A model generated the notes under the pieces. That model saw only the letters and a program-made list of their open reading frames with translations. It was not told the DNA's origin and searched no databases. Below, piece after piece: positions 52,902-60,948 of a stretch of 64,000 nt of DNA (position 1 is its first letter; each line of letters begins with the position of its first letter). Both the position numbers and the translations under genes were made by a program. The stretch lies in NCBI RefSeq assembly GCF_040549485.1, contig NZ_JBEPTK010000014.1:1-64000 (forward strand). Direction: 5' to 3'. This stretch comes from Constrictibacter sp. MBR-5 (GTDB lineage: Bacteria; Pseudomonadota; Alphaproteobacteria; JAJUGE01).

Positions 52902-54170
52902 TCAGTCGGTAGAGCCGAGGCGCCGGGCCATCCAGTCCGATCGGTAGTCCGAACCGTCGAAGGTGAACCCGGCACACTGCGCGACATCCGCGAGGCGCGG
53001 CGGGTAGGGATCCGAAAATGCCCGCCGGACGGCCTCGCGCACCGTATCGCCGTGGCGCACGGCTGCGAGGAAGTCGGCCCCCTCGGGGGGCTGCGGCTGG
53101 ACCGGCCGCTCGCCCGTCTCGACCGCCGTCCAGTCGAGAAGGAAACGCAGATACGCCTTGAGCGTCGTCCGACCGGAGGCCTTGGCGGTGACCTTCAGAT
53201 GGTTGACCTCCCGCAGGCACTGGGGCAACCGGCCGTCGCCGAACAGGTCTGCGACGATCCAGGCGTCCGGCCACGGCGGGACGGCGCGCGAGGCGGGCAT
53301 GGTTCGTCCCGGCCACGAACACAGCGCCACGCTCTCCGCCTCGGAGATCAGGCCGCGGCGGCGGGCCGCATCCAGGAAGCCGGACCAGCAGTCTACATCC
53401 TCGCCGCTTCGGTCGTCGACGAAGCACTCGAGACCGACGTCGGCGCCGAGGCCGTCGGCCGACAGGTCGACGGCGAGCACGGCGCGCTCGGCGGCGGCGG
53501 CGGCCCAGCCCAACGCGTCGCACGCCCGCCCGACCCGGTCGGGCGGCAACCGGCCTTCGAGGATCGCGCCGATCCGCTCATCGCGGACGAAGGCGAGATT
53601 GACGCGCAGGACACGGGGGCGCCGCGGCAGCATGACGCCGATCCAGCTGACCCTGCTGCCCGCCCCGGCCGCGGCGGCGAGGGCCTCGATGCCGGCCCGG
53701 CAGGGCTGCCAGTCCGGCAGCCGCCCGAACAGCAGGTCGCGGGCCGCACCGTGCTCGACCTCGGTCCAGGCGGCGGGAAAATTGAGGAAGAGGCTCGGCA
53801 GCCGCACGGCCGCGTCCGTATCGACGTCGTATTCGCAGACCAGGCCGGCATCGGTGGGCCAGCTTTCGATCAGGTCCGCCATCGCCATGGCATCGTCCCG
53901 GTCCGCGCCGGCCGCCTCCGGCATGCGGCGCAGCACGCCGGCGAGACGGAGCCTGTCGTCCACCGCGTGCGGCATCAGGTGGAAATCCGGCCCCGCACCG
54001 GCGCGCGCCGGCCCGAGGGGAATCTCGACGATACCCTCTCCGACCGTCGGCAGCCGGCCGGCGAAGCGCTCCAGCCGGCCGGCCTCCGCCGGGTGCAGGA
54101 CGGCCGACAGGGCCTCATCGACACCGGACGACAGCGCGACCCGCAGCGCATCCCTCACGGCAGGCTCCAT
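52902..54170 (-). CDS. Unrecognised protein of the RiPP-like locus
   Basis: 422 residues from ATG 54170, which lies 16 bp inside the end of the kinase-like gene. I recognise no family. Features seen: CEYDVDTDAAVRLPSLFLNFP, then a middle ILEGRLPPDRVGRACDALG segment and a conserved-looking C-terminus CLREVNHLKVTAKASGRT, LKAYLRFLLDW (pieces). The sequence is soluble, with no membrane helix and no P-loop or Asn-synthetase SGGLDSS motif, so it is not a lasso cyclase. Tight overlap with the kinase-like gene places it in the pathway, as a scaffold, enzyme or peptide-binding factor. Antisense open frames of similar length exist but have worse codon use. Confidence 0.7.
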   Translation of the reverse strand: MEPAVRDALRVALSSGVDEALSAVLHPAEAGRLERFAGRLPTVGEGIVEIPLGPARAGAGPDFHLMPHAVDDRLRLAGVLRRMPEAAGADRDDAMAMADLIESWPTDAGLVCEYDVDTDAAVRLPSLFLNFPAAWTEVEHGAARDLLFGRLPDWQPCRAGIEALAAAAGAGSRVSWIGVMLPRRPRVLRVNLAFVRDERIGAILEGRLPPDRVGRACDALGWAAAAAERAVLAVDLSADGLGADVGLECFVDDRSGEDVDCWSGFLDAARRRGLISEAESVALCSWPGRTMPASRAVPPWPDAWIVADLFGDGRLPQCLREVNHLKVTAKASGRTTLKAYLRFLLDWTAVETGERPVQPQPPEGADFLAAVRHGDTVREAVRRAFSDPYPPRLADVAQCAGFTFDGSDYRSDWMARRLGSTD

Positions 54171-55030
54171 CCGGCGTCGGCGGCGACGGACAGCACCGTC
54201 GCCGGCAGCATGTCGAGATCGTCGGAGCGGCGCAGGCCGACGACCGGCACCCGCGTCACGAGACGCCCGACGGCACGCGCGGCGGCCGGGGTCGGCGCGT
54301 GCGTCTCGCCGAGCAGGGCGGCGAAGGCCGCCGGCGCCGGCAGAGGTTCGCGGCGGACCGGGCCGCCTTCGCCGCCGCGCGGCGCCAGCACGTGGACCGC
54401 GCGGATGCGGTATTCGCGCAGCGGATCGGCGGAGCGGTCCGACATGCGGTAGAGCCGCTTGCCGGCCGAAGCGGGAGCCAGCGGCAGGCTGGGCGACCCC
54501 GAAAGGCCGAACCGCCTCGCGGTATCGTCGCGCAGACGGCCGAGCGGCATGCCCGGCTTCATCCGCCACCCGCCGTCGGCCTCGTAGGGAATCGCCAGAT
54601 CGTCGGCCAGCGGGACGAGGCCGGCGGCGCAGCCCGCGGCGAACAGGCTCGACTTTCCGGCGCCCTTCGGGCCGACGAACAGGATCGCCTCATCCCGATG
54701 GCCGACCGCGGCGGCGTGGAGGGCGATCCGGCCTGTGCGGGCGGCGAGCTGCCGCAGCACCGTATTGGCGAAGATCGACACCACGTCCACCGGCGGAACG
54801 TCCCCCTGCCAAACGGCGTGTACGGAGCGATCGCCCTCGGCGATCGTATAGGCGAGATCGCGATCCGGTTCGCTGAAACGCACGACCGCCCCGCCGTTCG
54901 GCGCCCCTGCCGAGGCCCCGGCCGTGAAGTCGAAATCGCCCGGACCTCCGATGCGCAACGGCTCGAACAGATCCGGCCATGCGAACGCGCTTCGAACCGA
55001 CAGGCCGTGAAGGCCATAGACTGGCTTCAC
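54155..55030 (-). CDS. HPr-kinase-like (HPrK/P superfamily) protein
   Basis: 291 residues if started at GTG 55030; ATG 55123 would add 31 residues and overlap the PqqD-like gene by 29 bp. Neither start has a strong ribosome site. The ATP-binding P-loop VGPKGAGKSS lies in a RIALHAAAVG context, followed by VPLADDLAI, which is the conserved acidic pair of HPrK/P proteins. In paeninodin-type lasso clusters such kinases phosphorylate the C-terminal Ser of the precursor. Here the precursor also ends in Ser. The substrate is inferred from that parallel. Confidence 0.8.
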   Translation of the reverse strand: MKPVYGLHGLSVRSAFAWPDLFEPLRIGGPGDFDFTAGASAGAPNGGAVVRFSEPDRDLAYTIAEGDRSVHAVWQGDVPPVDVVSIFANTVLRQLAARTGRIALHAAAVGHRDEAILFVGPKGAGKSSLFAAGCAAGLVPLADDLAIPYEADGGWRMKPGMPLGRLRDDTARRFGLSGSPSLPLAPASAGKRLYRMSDRSADPLREYRIRAVHVLAPRGGEGGPVRREPLPAPAAFAALLGETHAPTPAAARAVGRLVTRVPVVGLRRSDDLDMLPATVLSVAADAGWSLP

Positions 55031-55094
55031 GTCAGAAAGGGCCTCGCCATGAAAGGGAAAATCTCGACCGGAACGGACAGACGCGGGAGTGCAG

Positions 55095-55379
55095 CTAGTC
55101 CGCCGCACCCGAAACCCGAACAATCAGCCGACGTTGCAGGAGACCATCGACGAAACGTTTCGAATGATCGAGCGCCTCGCCTTCCTGCAACCCATAGCGC
55201 CGCACCAGAGCGTCGGCCAGATCGCCGATACCGCATGGCGTTTCGAGCCGATCCCAGAGCAACCCGGCGGAACCGCGCAGACCGTGATACCTGCCGGTCT
55301 CCTGACTGATCATGACGGTCTCGCCGTCGAGTTCGGCTGAGAGTACGCCGTCGGCCTGTCGATACGCGAGACTCGTCAC
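55095..55379 (-). CDS. PqqD-family peptide-recognition protein (RRE)
   Basis: 94 residues from ATG 55379. The compact winged-helix pattern (VLSAELDGETVMISQETGRYHGL, then GLLWDRLETP and IGDLADALVRRYG, in pieces) is that of PqqD/lasso B1 recognition elements, which bind the leader of RiPP precursors. In lasso clusters this protein (B1) delivers the precursor to the leader peptidase and cyclase. It lies between the precursor gene and the kinase gene on the same strand. Confidence 0.85.
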   Translation of the reverse strand: MTSLAYRQADGVLSAELDGETVMISQETGRYHGLRGSAGLLWDRLETPCGIGDLADALVRRYGLQEGEALDHSKRFVDGLLQRRLIVRVSGAAD

Positions 55380-55527
55380 CGTCGCTCAATTCCTGATTGA
55401 AAAGCGGATACTACGCCGCATAAAGCCCGACTCCCGCACCGTCGCGGCTCTGCAGACCACGTCGACACCCGCCTGCCGATGACTTTTCGATCGGGGACGT
55501 CGGTTTGGAATCTCGACCGACCCGGCC

Positions 55528-55677
55528 TCAGCTGTAGCCGAACCCGTCATACGTCCCAGCGCCTTGATCGCTGCGTGTTTCTTTCGCCACGTCGCCATAA
55601 TCCACGATGACGGGAGGCTCGAACGCAACCGTTTCGTGCGCGGTATTTCGATCGGCTGCGTTCGCCACGTCCATCAT
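55528..55677 (-). CDS. Lasso-type RiPP precursor peptide (49 residues)
   Basis: ATG 55677 (ATG 55674 is also possible) with GGAG eight bases upstream; stop at 55528. The leader contains F19, P22, I24, G28 and T34, which sit at -17, -14, -12, -8 and -2 relative to S36, the exact spacing of the lasso-leader signature (Y/F-17, P-14, L/I-12, G-8, T-2). The predicted core is S36-D-Q-G-A-G-T-Y-D44-G-F-G-Y-S49, 14 residues. D44 is at core position 9, suitable for a ring closed onto the N-terminal amine. The last residue is Ser. The gene is followed by the PqqD-like and kinase-like genes. Too short for routine calling. Confidence 0.8.
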   Translation of the reverse strand: MMDVANAADRNTAHETVAFEPPVIVDYGDVAKETRSDQGAGTYDGFGYS

Positions 55678-55710
55678 ATCGGACTCCAACCCTCGCTACA
55701 TTTGTGTCGC

Positions 55711-55728
55711 TCACGCACTGTAGCGTGA
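55711..55728. promoter_or_regulatory. Inverted repeat upstream of the RiPP precursor gene
   Basis: TCACGC (55711-55716) and GCGTGA (55723-55728) are exact inverted copies separated by six bases, ending 33 bp before the precursor start. A dimeric repressor could bind here. No regulator gene is in the locus, so the controlling protein is unknown. Confidence 0.4.
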
Positions 55729-55922
55729 CCCCGCTCGAACGACAATCCGCCGTGGCGAGCGGCCGGGTGGATCTGCATCAGGGCGTGCGCGTAACGGCGG
55801 TCCGACCGGCGGGCGAACGCGTCCTGGTCGAATGCGCCGATCCCGGCCGCACCTTCGACGCGGCCTTCGTGATCGGGGCGGACGGTCCGGCCGGCATCAC
55901 CGCGCGCAGCGTCGGCCTCCGG
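55725..55922 (+). pseudogene. Remnant of a class A flavin-dependent monooxygenase
   Basis: Over about 65 codons the plus strand reads as the middle of a UbiH/PHBH-like flavoprotein: LERQSAVASGRVDLHQGVRV, then GERVLVECADPG and FVIGADGPAGITARSVGL, the last matching the GADG-x-x-S-x-x-R motif that binds FAD. Neither the N-terminal GxGxxG nor the C-terminal part is present; the frame runs into sequence antisense to the SDR gene. It is a fragment left by deletion or rearrangement, and its position beside the RiPP-like locus suggests a breakpoint here. Confidence 0.55.
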
Positions 55923-55952
55923 CGGAACGAAGGGCGTCGCTCCGGCGCCGTA

Positions 55953-56744
55953 TCAGGCGGCGGTGACGCCGCCGTCGATGACCAGTTCCGATCCGTTCAT
56001 GTAGCTGGACGCGTCCGACGACAGGAACAGGATGCCGTTGGCGATGTCCTGGGCCGAGCCGCTGCGGCCGACCGGGATGTTGCGCTTCATGCGCTTGGCC
56101 GGGTCGAGGTCGTTCGAACCCATTTGGAAGGACGGGTCGTCGGGGAACATCTTGCCCCAGAGCGGCGTGATGATGATGCCCGGATGCACCGAGTTGCAGC
56201 GGATGTTGTCGCCGTTCGTGGCGCATTCCAGCGCAGTCGACTTGGTGAAGAGGCGCACGGCCCCCTTCGTGGCGGTATAGGCGGCGAGGCCGGCGCTGCT
56301 GCCGACGAGGCCGGCGACCGACGAGATGTTGACGATCGCCCCGCCACCGCCCTGGCGCATCGCCGGGATGGCGTGCTTGGTGCCGAGGAAGACCCCGTCG
56401 ACGTTGACCGCCTGCTGCCGGCGCCATTCGGCCAGGGTCATGTCGGTGATCGGGCAGTTCACGCAGATGCCGGCATTGTTCACCAGCACGTCGAGCCGGC
56501 CGAAGGCGTCGAGCGTCGCCTTTACCGCATCGATCCACTGCTGCTCTTCCGTGACATCGAGATGGACGGCCTTCGCCCGGCCGCCGGCCTTGGCGATCCC
56601 GGCCACGACTTCGGCACTCAGTGCGTCGTCCACGTCGGCGACGATCACCGCCGCCCCCTCGCGCGCCAGCGTCTCGCACGCCGCCCGCCCGATTCCCGAC
56701 GCCCCGCCCGAGACCAGCGCCACCTTGCCGTCGACCTGACCCAT
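55953..56744 (-). CDS. Short-chain dehydrogenase/reductase
   Basis: 263 residues; ATG 56744 follows GGAGGAGAGG. Cofactor motif SGGASGIG near 12, Asp after the second strand (ADVDD) suggests NAD(H). NNAG, NISSVAG (Ser) and YTATK (Tyr-x-x-x-Lys) complete the classical set, and it ends in VIDGGVTAA. Substrate unknown; homologues often act on hydroxysteroids or secondary alcohols. A 292-bp gap separates it from the divergent chemoreceptor. Confidence 0.88.
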   Translation of the reverse strand: MGQVDGKVALVSGGASGIGRAACETLAREGAAVIVADVDDALSAEVVAGIAKAGGRAKAVHLDVTEEQQWIDAVKATLDAFGRLDVLVNNAGICVNCPITDMTLAEWRRQQAVNVDGVFLGTKHAIPAMRQGGGGAIVNISSVAGLVGSSAGLAAYTATKGAVRLFTKSTALECATNGDNIRCNSVHPGIIITPLWGKMFPDDPSFQMGSNDLDPAKRMKRNIPVGRSGSAQDIANGILFLSSDASSYMNGSELVIDGGVTAA

Positions 56745-57036
56745 CTTCCTCTCCTCCGCAGGATTCGTCTTGCACGGCCCTCGTCCGGGGCCGCTTCACA
56801 TCCGGCGATACGGTAGCGCGGGCCCCGGCGACACGGTAGGGCCACGCGGGGAGACACGAATGGCACACCTCACCCTGGGGCGGCCGCCATAGGGACAAAA
56901 AGTCACCGGACCAAGACTTCACCGCGCGCAGACATTCAACCGGCATTTACGTATTGCAGCCATAGTCGAGTGCTGCGGATCGGTCGCCGACATCACGCGA
57001 CTGCCGCCTGTCTCGGCGATCCAAGAGTTCTTCTCG

Positions 57037-59133
57037 ATGAACAAGTTGCTACCTCAGTGGCGGATCGGCGGTCTGCTGACCGGTCTGTTTGCCGTTGTGC
57101 TCGCGGTCCTGACCGGCTTCATCGGCCTGTCGATCTTCCACGCCGTGGTCCAGAAGCACGACGCCGACCAGGTCGCCGAGGCCACGCTCGCCGCGCGCGA
57201 CGTGTTCGCCGGCCTGCAGACGACCCGTCTGGAGCGCGGACCCGTGCGGAACGCCCTGCAGGGACCGTCACCGGCGGAGAAGAGCTTCATCGCGACCGTC
57301 GCGGACCTGCGCGCCAAGTCGCGCGCGGCGACCGCCAGCGTCATCGACATCTGCGCCAACCTGGACTGCGCCCCCGGCATCACTGCGGACGCGCTGCGCG
57401 CATCGCGCGACAAGATCGAGGCGCTGCGCACCCAGGTCGACAGCGCCCTGACGGCCGGTCTGGCCGAACGCCCCAAGGACATCGCCAAGGCGTGGGACAC
57501 CGCGGCAACTAGCGTCGTGGACCACCTCGAGGCGATTTCCGGGTCCCTCGGCGAGCGGGTGCGCATGGTCGACCCGATCATCGGCGAGCTGATCGCGATC
57601 AAGGATGCGGCCTATCTGGCGCGCGACGCAGTCGGCCTGAGCCGCAACCTCGTCTCCGGCGCCATGGACGCCGGGACGATCGACGCGAAACGGCGCACCG
57701 AGATGGCGCGGTTGCGGGGTCAGGCGGAGACCGGCTGGGGCATGGTCCAGGACCTGACCAAGCGGCCCGGCACGCCCGCCGAGATCCTGGCCGCCGTTGC
57801 GGCCGCCAAGGGCGCCTATGCCGAGACGCTGGTTAAGCAGCGCGACGCGATCGAACAGGCGATCGAGGCCGGCCAGCCCGTACCGGTCGGCAAGAGCGAG
57901 TGGGTCACCGTCAGCAACGCGGCTCTCGACAGCCTCGCCGGCATCTCCACCACCGCGCTCGACCTCACCCTCGCCCATGCCAGGGCCCGCTCCGACGCGG
58001 CGCAGGGACAGCTGCTCCTGCAGGGCGGGCTGCTCGCCTTCGCAATCCTGGTCGGGATCGTCGGCCTGGCGATCATCCGCGGCCGCGTCACCCGCCCGAT
58101 CGCCGCGATCACCCGCGCGATGCGCCAAGTGGCCGGCGGCGACCTATCCACCGCAGTGCCCTACGGCGACCGCCGGGACGAGATCGGCGAACTGGCCGGC
58201 GCCCTGGTCGTGTTCAAGGAGACGGCGGCCGAGCGCGCCCGCATGCAGGCCGTGACGGCCGAGGAGCAGGAGCGGCGCGAACGCAGCCGACAGGCCGTCG
58301 ACGCGCTGATTCGCGGGTTCGAGGCCGAGATCGCAGCCCTGCTGCAGACCGTCTCCACCGCCGGCTCCGACCTGAACGCCACCGCCACAGCGATGAACGG
58401 TGCGGCGGTCGAGGAGGCCGAGCAGGCGAACACCGTCGTCACCGCATCGGAACAGGCGAGCGCCAACGTCCAGACCGTCGCCGCAGCCTCCGAGGAACTC
58501 TCCAAGTCGATCGAGGAGATCGGCCAGCAGGTCGACCAGTCGCAGACCATCGCCCGCCAAGCCGTCGGCGAGGCGCAGCGCACCAACCAAACCGTCGCCG
58601 GCCTGGTCGAGGCGGCGCAGAAGGTCGGGCACGTCGTCGACCTGATCAACTCGATCGCGGCACAGACCAACCTGCTGGCGCTTAACGCGACCATCGAGGC
58701 GGCACGCGCCGGCGACGCCGGCAAGGGCTTCGCGGTGGTGGCGAGCGAGGTGAAAAACCTCGCCAACCAGACCGCGAAGGCGACCGAAGAGATCGCGTCG
58801 CAGATCCAGGCCATGCAAGGCGTCAGCGGCGAGGCCGCGACGGCGATCCAGGGCATCGGGTCGACCATCGTGCGCATCGACGAGATCGCGACGGCCATCG
58901 CCGCCGCCGTGGAGGAGCAGAACGCCGCCACGCTGGAGATCGCCCGCAACGTGCAGCAAGCGGCCCAGGGCACCGAGCAGGTGTCGCACAGCATCCTGGG
59001 CATCCGCGACGCCGCCGGCCAGACCAGCGCCCGCGCCGATCAGGTGCTGTCGGCGTCCGACGCCCTGTCGCTCCAGGCCTCGGCGATTAGGGAACGCGTG
59101 GAGCACTTCCTGAAGGCGGTCCAGGCCGCCTGA
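57037..59133 (+). CDS. Methyl-accepting chemotaxis protein
   Basis: 698 residues from ATG 57037. First helix ~13-33, periplasmic helical sensor ~34-330 (no Cache motif), second helix ~333-352, HAMP ~352-405, then a long coiled coil with the signalling tip ([20 protein letters not shown] split around residue 545-565) and the methylation helices. No C-terminal CheR-binding pentapeptide. It senses an unknown ligand and signals through CheA/CheW. It is not next to other chemotaxis genes. Confidence 0.9.
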   Translation: MNKLLPQWRIGGLLTGLFAVVLAVLTGFIGLSIFHAVVQKHDADQVAEATLAARDVFAGLQTTRLERGPVRNALQGPSPAEKSFIATVADLRAKSRAATASVIDICANLDCAPGITADALRASRDKIEALRTQVDSALTAGLAERPKDIAKAWDTAATSVVDHLEAISGSLGERVRMVDPIIGELIAIKDAAYLARDAVGLSRNLVSGAMDAGTIDAKRRTEMARLRGQAETGWGMVQDLTKRPGTPAEILAAVAAAKGAYAETLVKQRDAIEQAIEAGQPVPVGKSEWVTVSNAALDSLAGISTTALDLTLAHARARSDAAQGQLLLQGGLLAFAILVGIVGLAIIRGRVTRPIAAITRAMRQVAGGDLSTAVPYGDRRDEIGELAGALVVFKETAAERARMQAVTAEEQERRERSRQAVDALIRGFEAEIAALLQTVSTAGSDLNATATAMNGAAVEEAEQANTVVTASEQASANVQTVAAASEELSKSIEEIGQQVDQSQTIARQAVGEAQRTNQTVAGLVEAAQKVGHVVDLINSIAAQTNLLALNATIEAARAGDAGKGFAVVASEVKNLANQTAKATEEIASQIQAMQGVSGEAATAIQGIGSTIVRIDEIATAIAAAVEEQNAATLEIARNVQQAAQGTEQVSHSILGIRDAAGQTSARADQVLSASDALSLQASAIRERVEHFLKAVQAA

Positions 59134-59160
59134 GCGCCTTCGCGCTGCCGATCGGAACGA

Positions 59161-59201
59161 CCGACAGCCCCGGTGCGCGAGCGTCGCGTCGGGGCTGTCG
59201 G
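59161..59201 (+). terminator. Hairpin after the chemoreceptor gene
   Basis: CCGACAGCCCCG (59161-59172) pairs perfectly with CGGGGCTGTCGG (59190-59201), a 12-bp stem with a 17-base loop, 27 bp after the stop codon. There is no clear U-tract (CGTATCAGA follows), so termination may be weak or act from the other strand as well. Confidence 0.6.
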
Positions 59202-59260
59202 CGTATCAGATGTTCGCCTGCGACTGACCGCGCCACACGGTCCGGATTTTCCAGACCGTC

Positions 59261-59680
59261 CTACAGCAGGTCCCTGAGCATCGCGACCAGCGGCTTGTCG
59301 GCCGGGGGCATGGGGTAGTCGCCCATCCTGACCGGGCGGACCCAGGCGAGTTCCTGGCCTTCGCGGGCGGCGGCGGTGCCCTTCCAGACGCGGCAGACGT
59401 AGAGCGGCATCAGGAGGTGGAACGTCTCGTATGCGTGCGAGGCGAAGGTGAAGGGGGCGAGGCAGGCCTCATCGGTCTCGATGCCGAGTTCCTCGCGCAG
59501 TTCGCGGATGAGGGCGGCCTCGGGCCGTTCGCCGGGGTCGACCTTGCCGCCGGGGAACTCCCAGAGGCCGGCGAGCGCCTTGCCGGGTGGACGGCGGGCG
59601 AGGAGGACGCGGCCGTCGGGGTCGACCAGCGCGACCGCGACGACCAGCAGGATGGGTGCGTCCGCCTCCGCCGCTTCCAT
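59261..59680 (-). CDS. mutT: Nudix hydrolase, MutT (8-oxo-dGTP diphosphatase) type
   Basis: 139 residues from ATG 59680, two bases after the argJ stop, so translation is coupled. The Nudix box is complete: GGKVDPGERPEAALIRELREELG, in the G-x5-E-x7-R-E-x2-E-E-x-G pattern (key residues G, E, REL, EE, G). The preceding ARRPPGKALAGLWEFPG is typical of MutT. It removes oxidised nucleotides that would cause A:T to C:G mutations. The pairing of argJ with mutT is common in alphaproteobacteria. Confidence 0.9.
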   Translation of the reverse strand: MEAAEADAPILLVVAVALVDPDGRVLLARRPPGKALAGLWEFPGGKVDPGERPEAALIRELREELGIETDEACLAPFTFASHAYETFHLLMPLYVCRVWKGTAAAREGQELAWVRPVRMGDYPMPPADKPLVAMLRDLL

Positions 59681-59682
59681 CG

Positions 59683-60912
59683 TCAGCTGCGGTAGGAGCC
59701 GTTGATGTCGATGTAGCCGTGCGTCAGGTCGCAGGTCCACACGGTGGCGCGGCCGCGACCCAGCCCGAGGTCGACGCCGATGCGGATCTCCTGGCCCTTC
59801 ATGTGCGCCGCGACCGGCGTCTCGTCGTAGCCTTCGACCAGCTGGCCGTCCTTGGTGATCTGCACGCCGCCGACCGAGATGGCGAGGCGGTCGCGGTCGG
59901 CCTTCTCGCCCGACTTGCCGACCGCCATGACGATGCGGCCCCAGTTGGCGTCCTCACCGGCGATGGCGGTCTTCACGAGCGGCGAGTTGGCGATGGCGAG
60001 GCCGATGCGCTTGGCCGCACGGGCGGAGGTGGCGCCCGTCACCTCGATGGTGACGAACTTGGTCGCCCCCTCGCCGTCGCGCACGATCTGGTGGGCGAGG
60101 TCGAGGCAGATGGAATCGAGGGCGCGGCGGAACTCGCGCAGGGCCGGCTCGGTCGACGATTCCACCGCGCGGTGCGCCGCCTGCCCGGTCGCGCACAGGA
60201 TGACGGTGTCGCTGGTCGAGGTGTCGCTGTCGACGGTGGTGCAGTTGAACGAACGGTCGGCCGAGCGGTTGAGCAGCACCTGGAGCACGCCGGCCGGGAT
60301 GTTCGCGTCGGTGAAGACGAAGGCGAACATCGTCGCCATGTCGGGCGCGATCATGCCCGAGCCCTTGGCGATGCCGTTGATCGTGACCTCGGCGGCACCG
60401 ATACGCGCCTTGCGGGTCGCGACCTTGGGGAAGGTGTCGGTGGTGAGGATCGCGGCCGCGGCGGTGGACCACGCCTCCGGGCGCAGGCCGTCGCGCAGGG
60501 CGGGCAGCGCGGCCGGGATCTTCTCATGGTCGAACGGCTCGCCGATGACGCCGGTCGAGGCGACGAAGATCTCGTCCTCGGAACAGCCGAGCAGTTCGGC
60601 CGCCTTCGCGACGGTGGCGGCGACGGTACGGTCGCCGCGGGCTCCGGTGAAGGCGTTGGAGTTGCCGGAGTTGGCGACGATCGCGCGCGCCTTGCCGTGG
60701 CTGAGGGCGCGGCGGCACCAGAGGACCGGGGCGGAGGCCGTCTGCGAGCGGGTGAAGACGCCGGCCACGGTGGTGCCGGGGTCAAGTTCGGCCATGAACA
60801 GGTCGTCGCGGCCCTTGTAGCGGATGCCGCAGTTGACGGCGCCGACGCGCACGCCGGCGATGGGGGGCAGGTCGGGAATGGTCGTCGGAGCGAGCGGCGA
60901 TCTCGGCGGCAC
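59683..60912 (-). CDS. argJ: Bifunctional ornithine acetyltransferase / N-acetylglutamate synthase
   Basis: 409 residues from ATG 60912. The self-cleavage region KGSGMIAPDMATM near 186-198 holds the catalytic Thr that becomes the N-terminal nucleophile of the beta subunit. NSGNSNAFTG, TGVIGEPF and GEDANWGRI are also present. It transfers acetyl from N-acetylornithine to glutamate, closing the arginine pathway's acetyl cycle, and is likely bifunctional. The start is 36 bp after the ccmF stop, so it could be read through from the ccm genes. Confidence 0.93.
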   Translation of the reverse strand: MPPRSPLAPTTIPDLPPIAGVRVGAVNCGIRYKGRDDLFMAELDPGTTVAGVFTRSQTASAPVLWCRRALSHGKARAIVANSGNSNAFTGARGDRTVAATVAKAAELLGCSEDEIFVASTGVIGEPFDHEKIPAALPALRDGLRPEAWSTAAAAILTTDTFPKVATRKARIGAAEVTINGIAKGSGMIAPDMATMFAFVFTDANIPAGVLQVLLNRSADRSFNCTTVDSDTSTSDTVILCATGQAAHRAVESSTEPALREFRRALDSICLDLAHQIVRDGEGATKFVTIEVTGATSARAAKRIGLAIANSPLVKTAIAGEDANWGRIVMAVGKSGEKADRDRLAISVGGVQITKDGQLVEGYDETPVAAHMKGQEIRIGVDLGLGRGRATVWTCDLTHGYIDINGSYRS

Positions 60913-60948
60913 GGGCGGCTTCCTCGGATCCTTGGCGGGGTATCAGCC

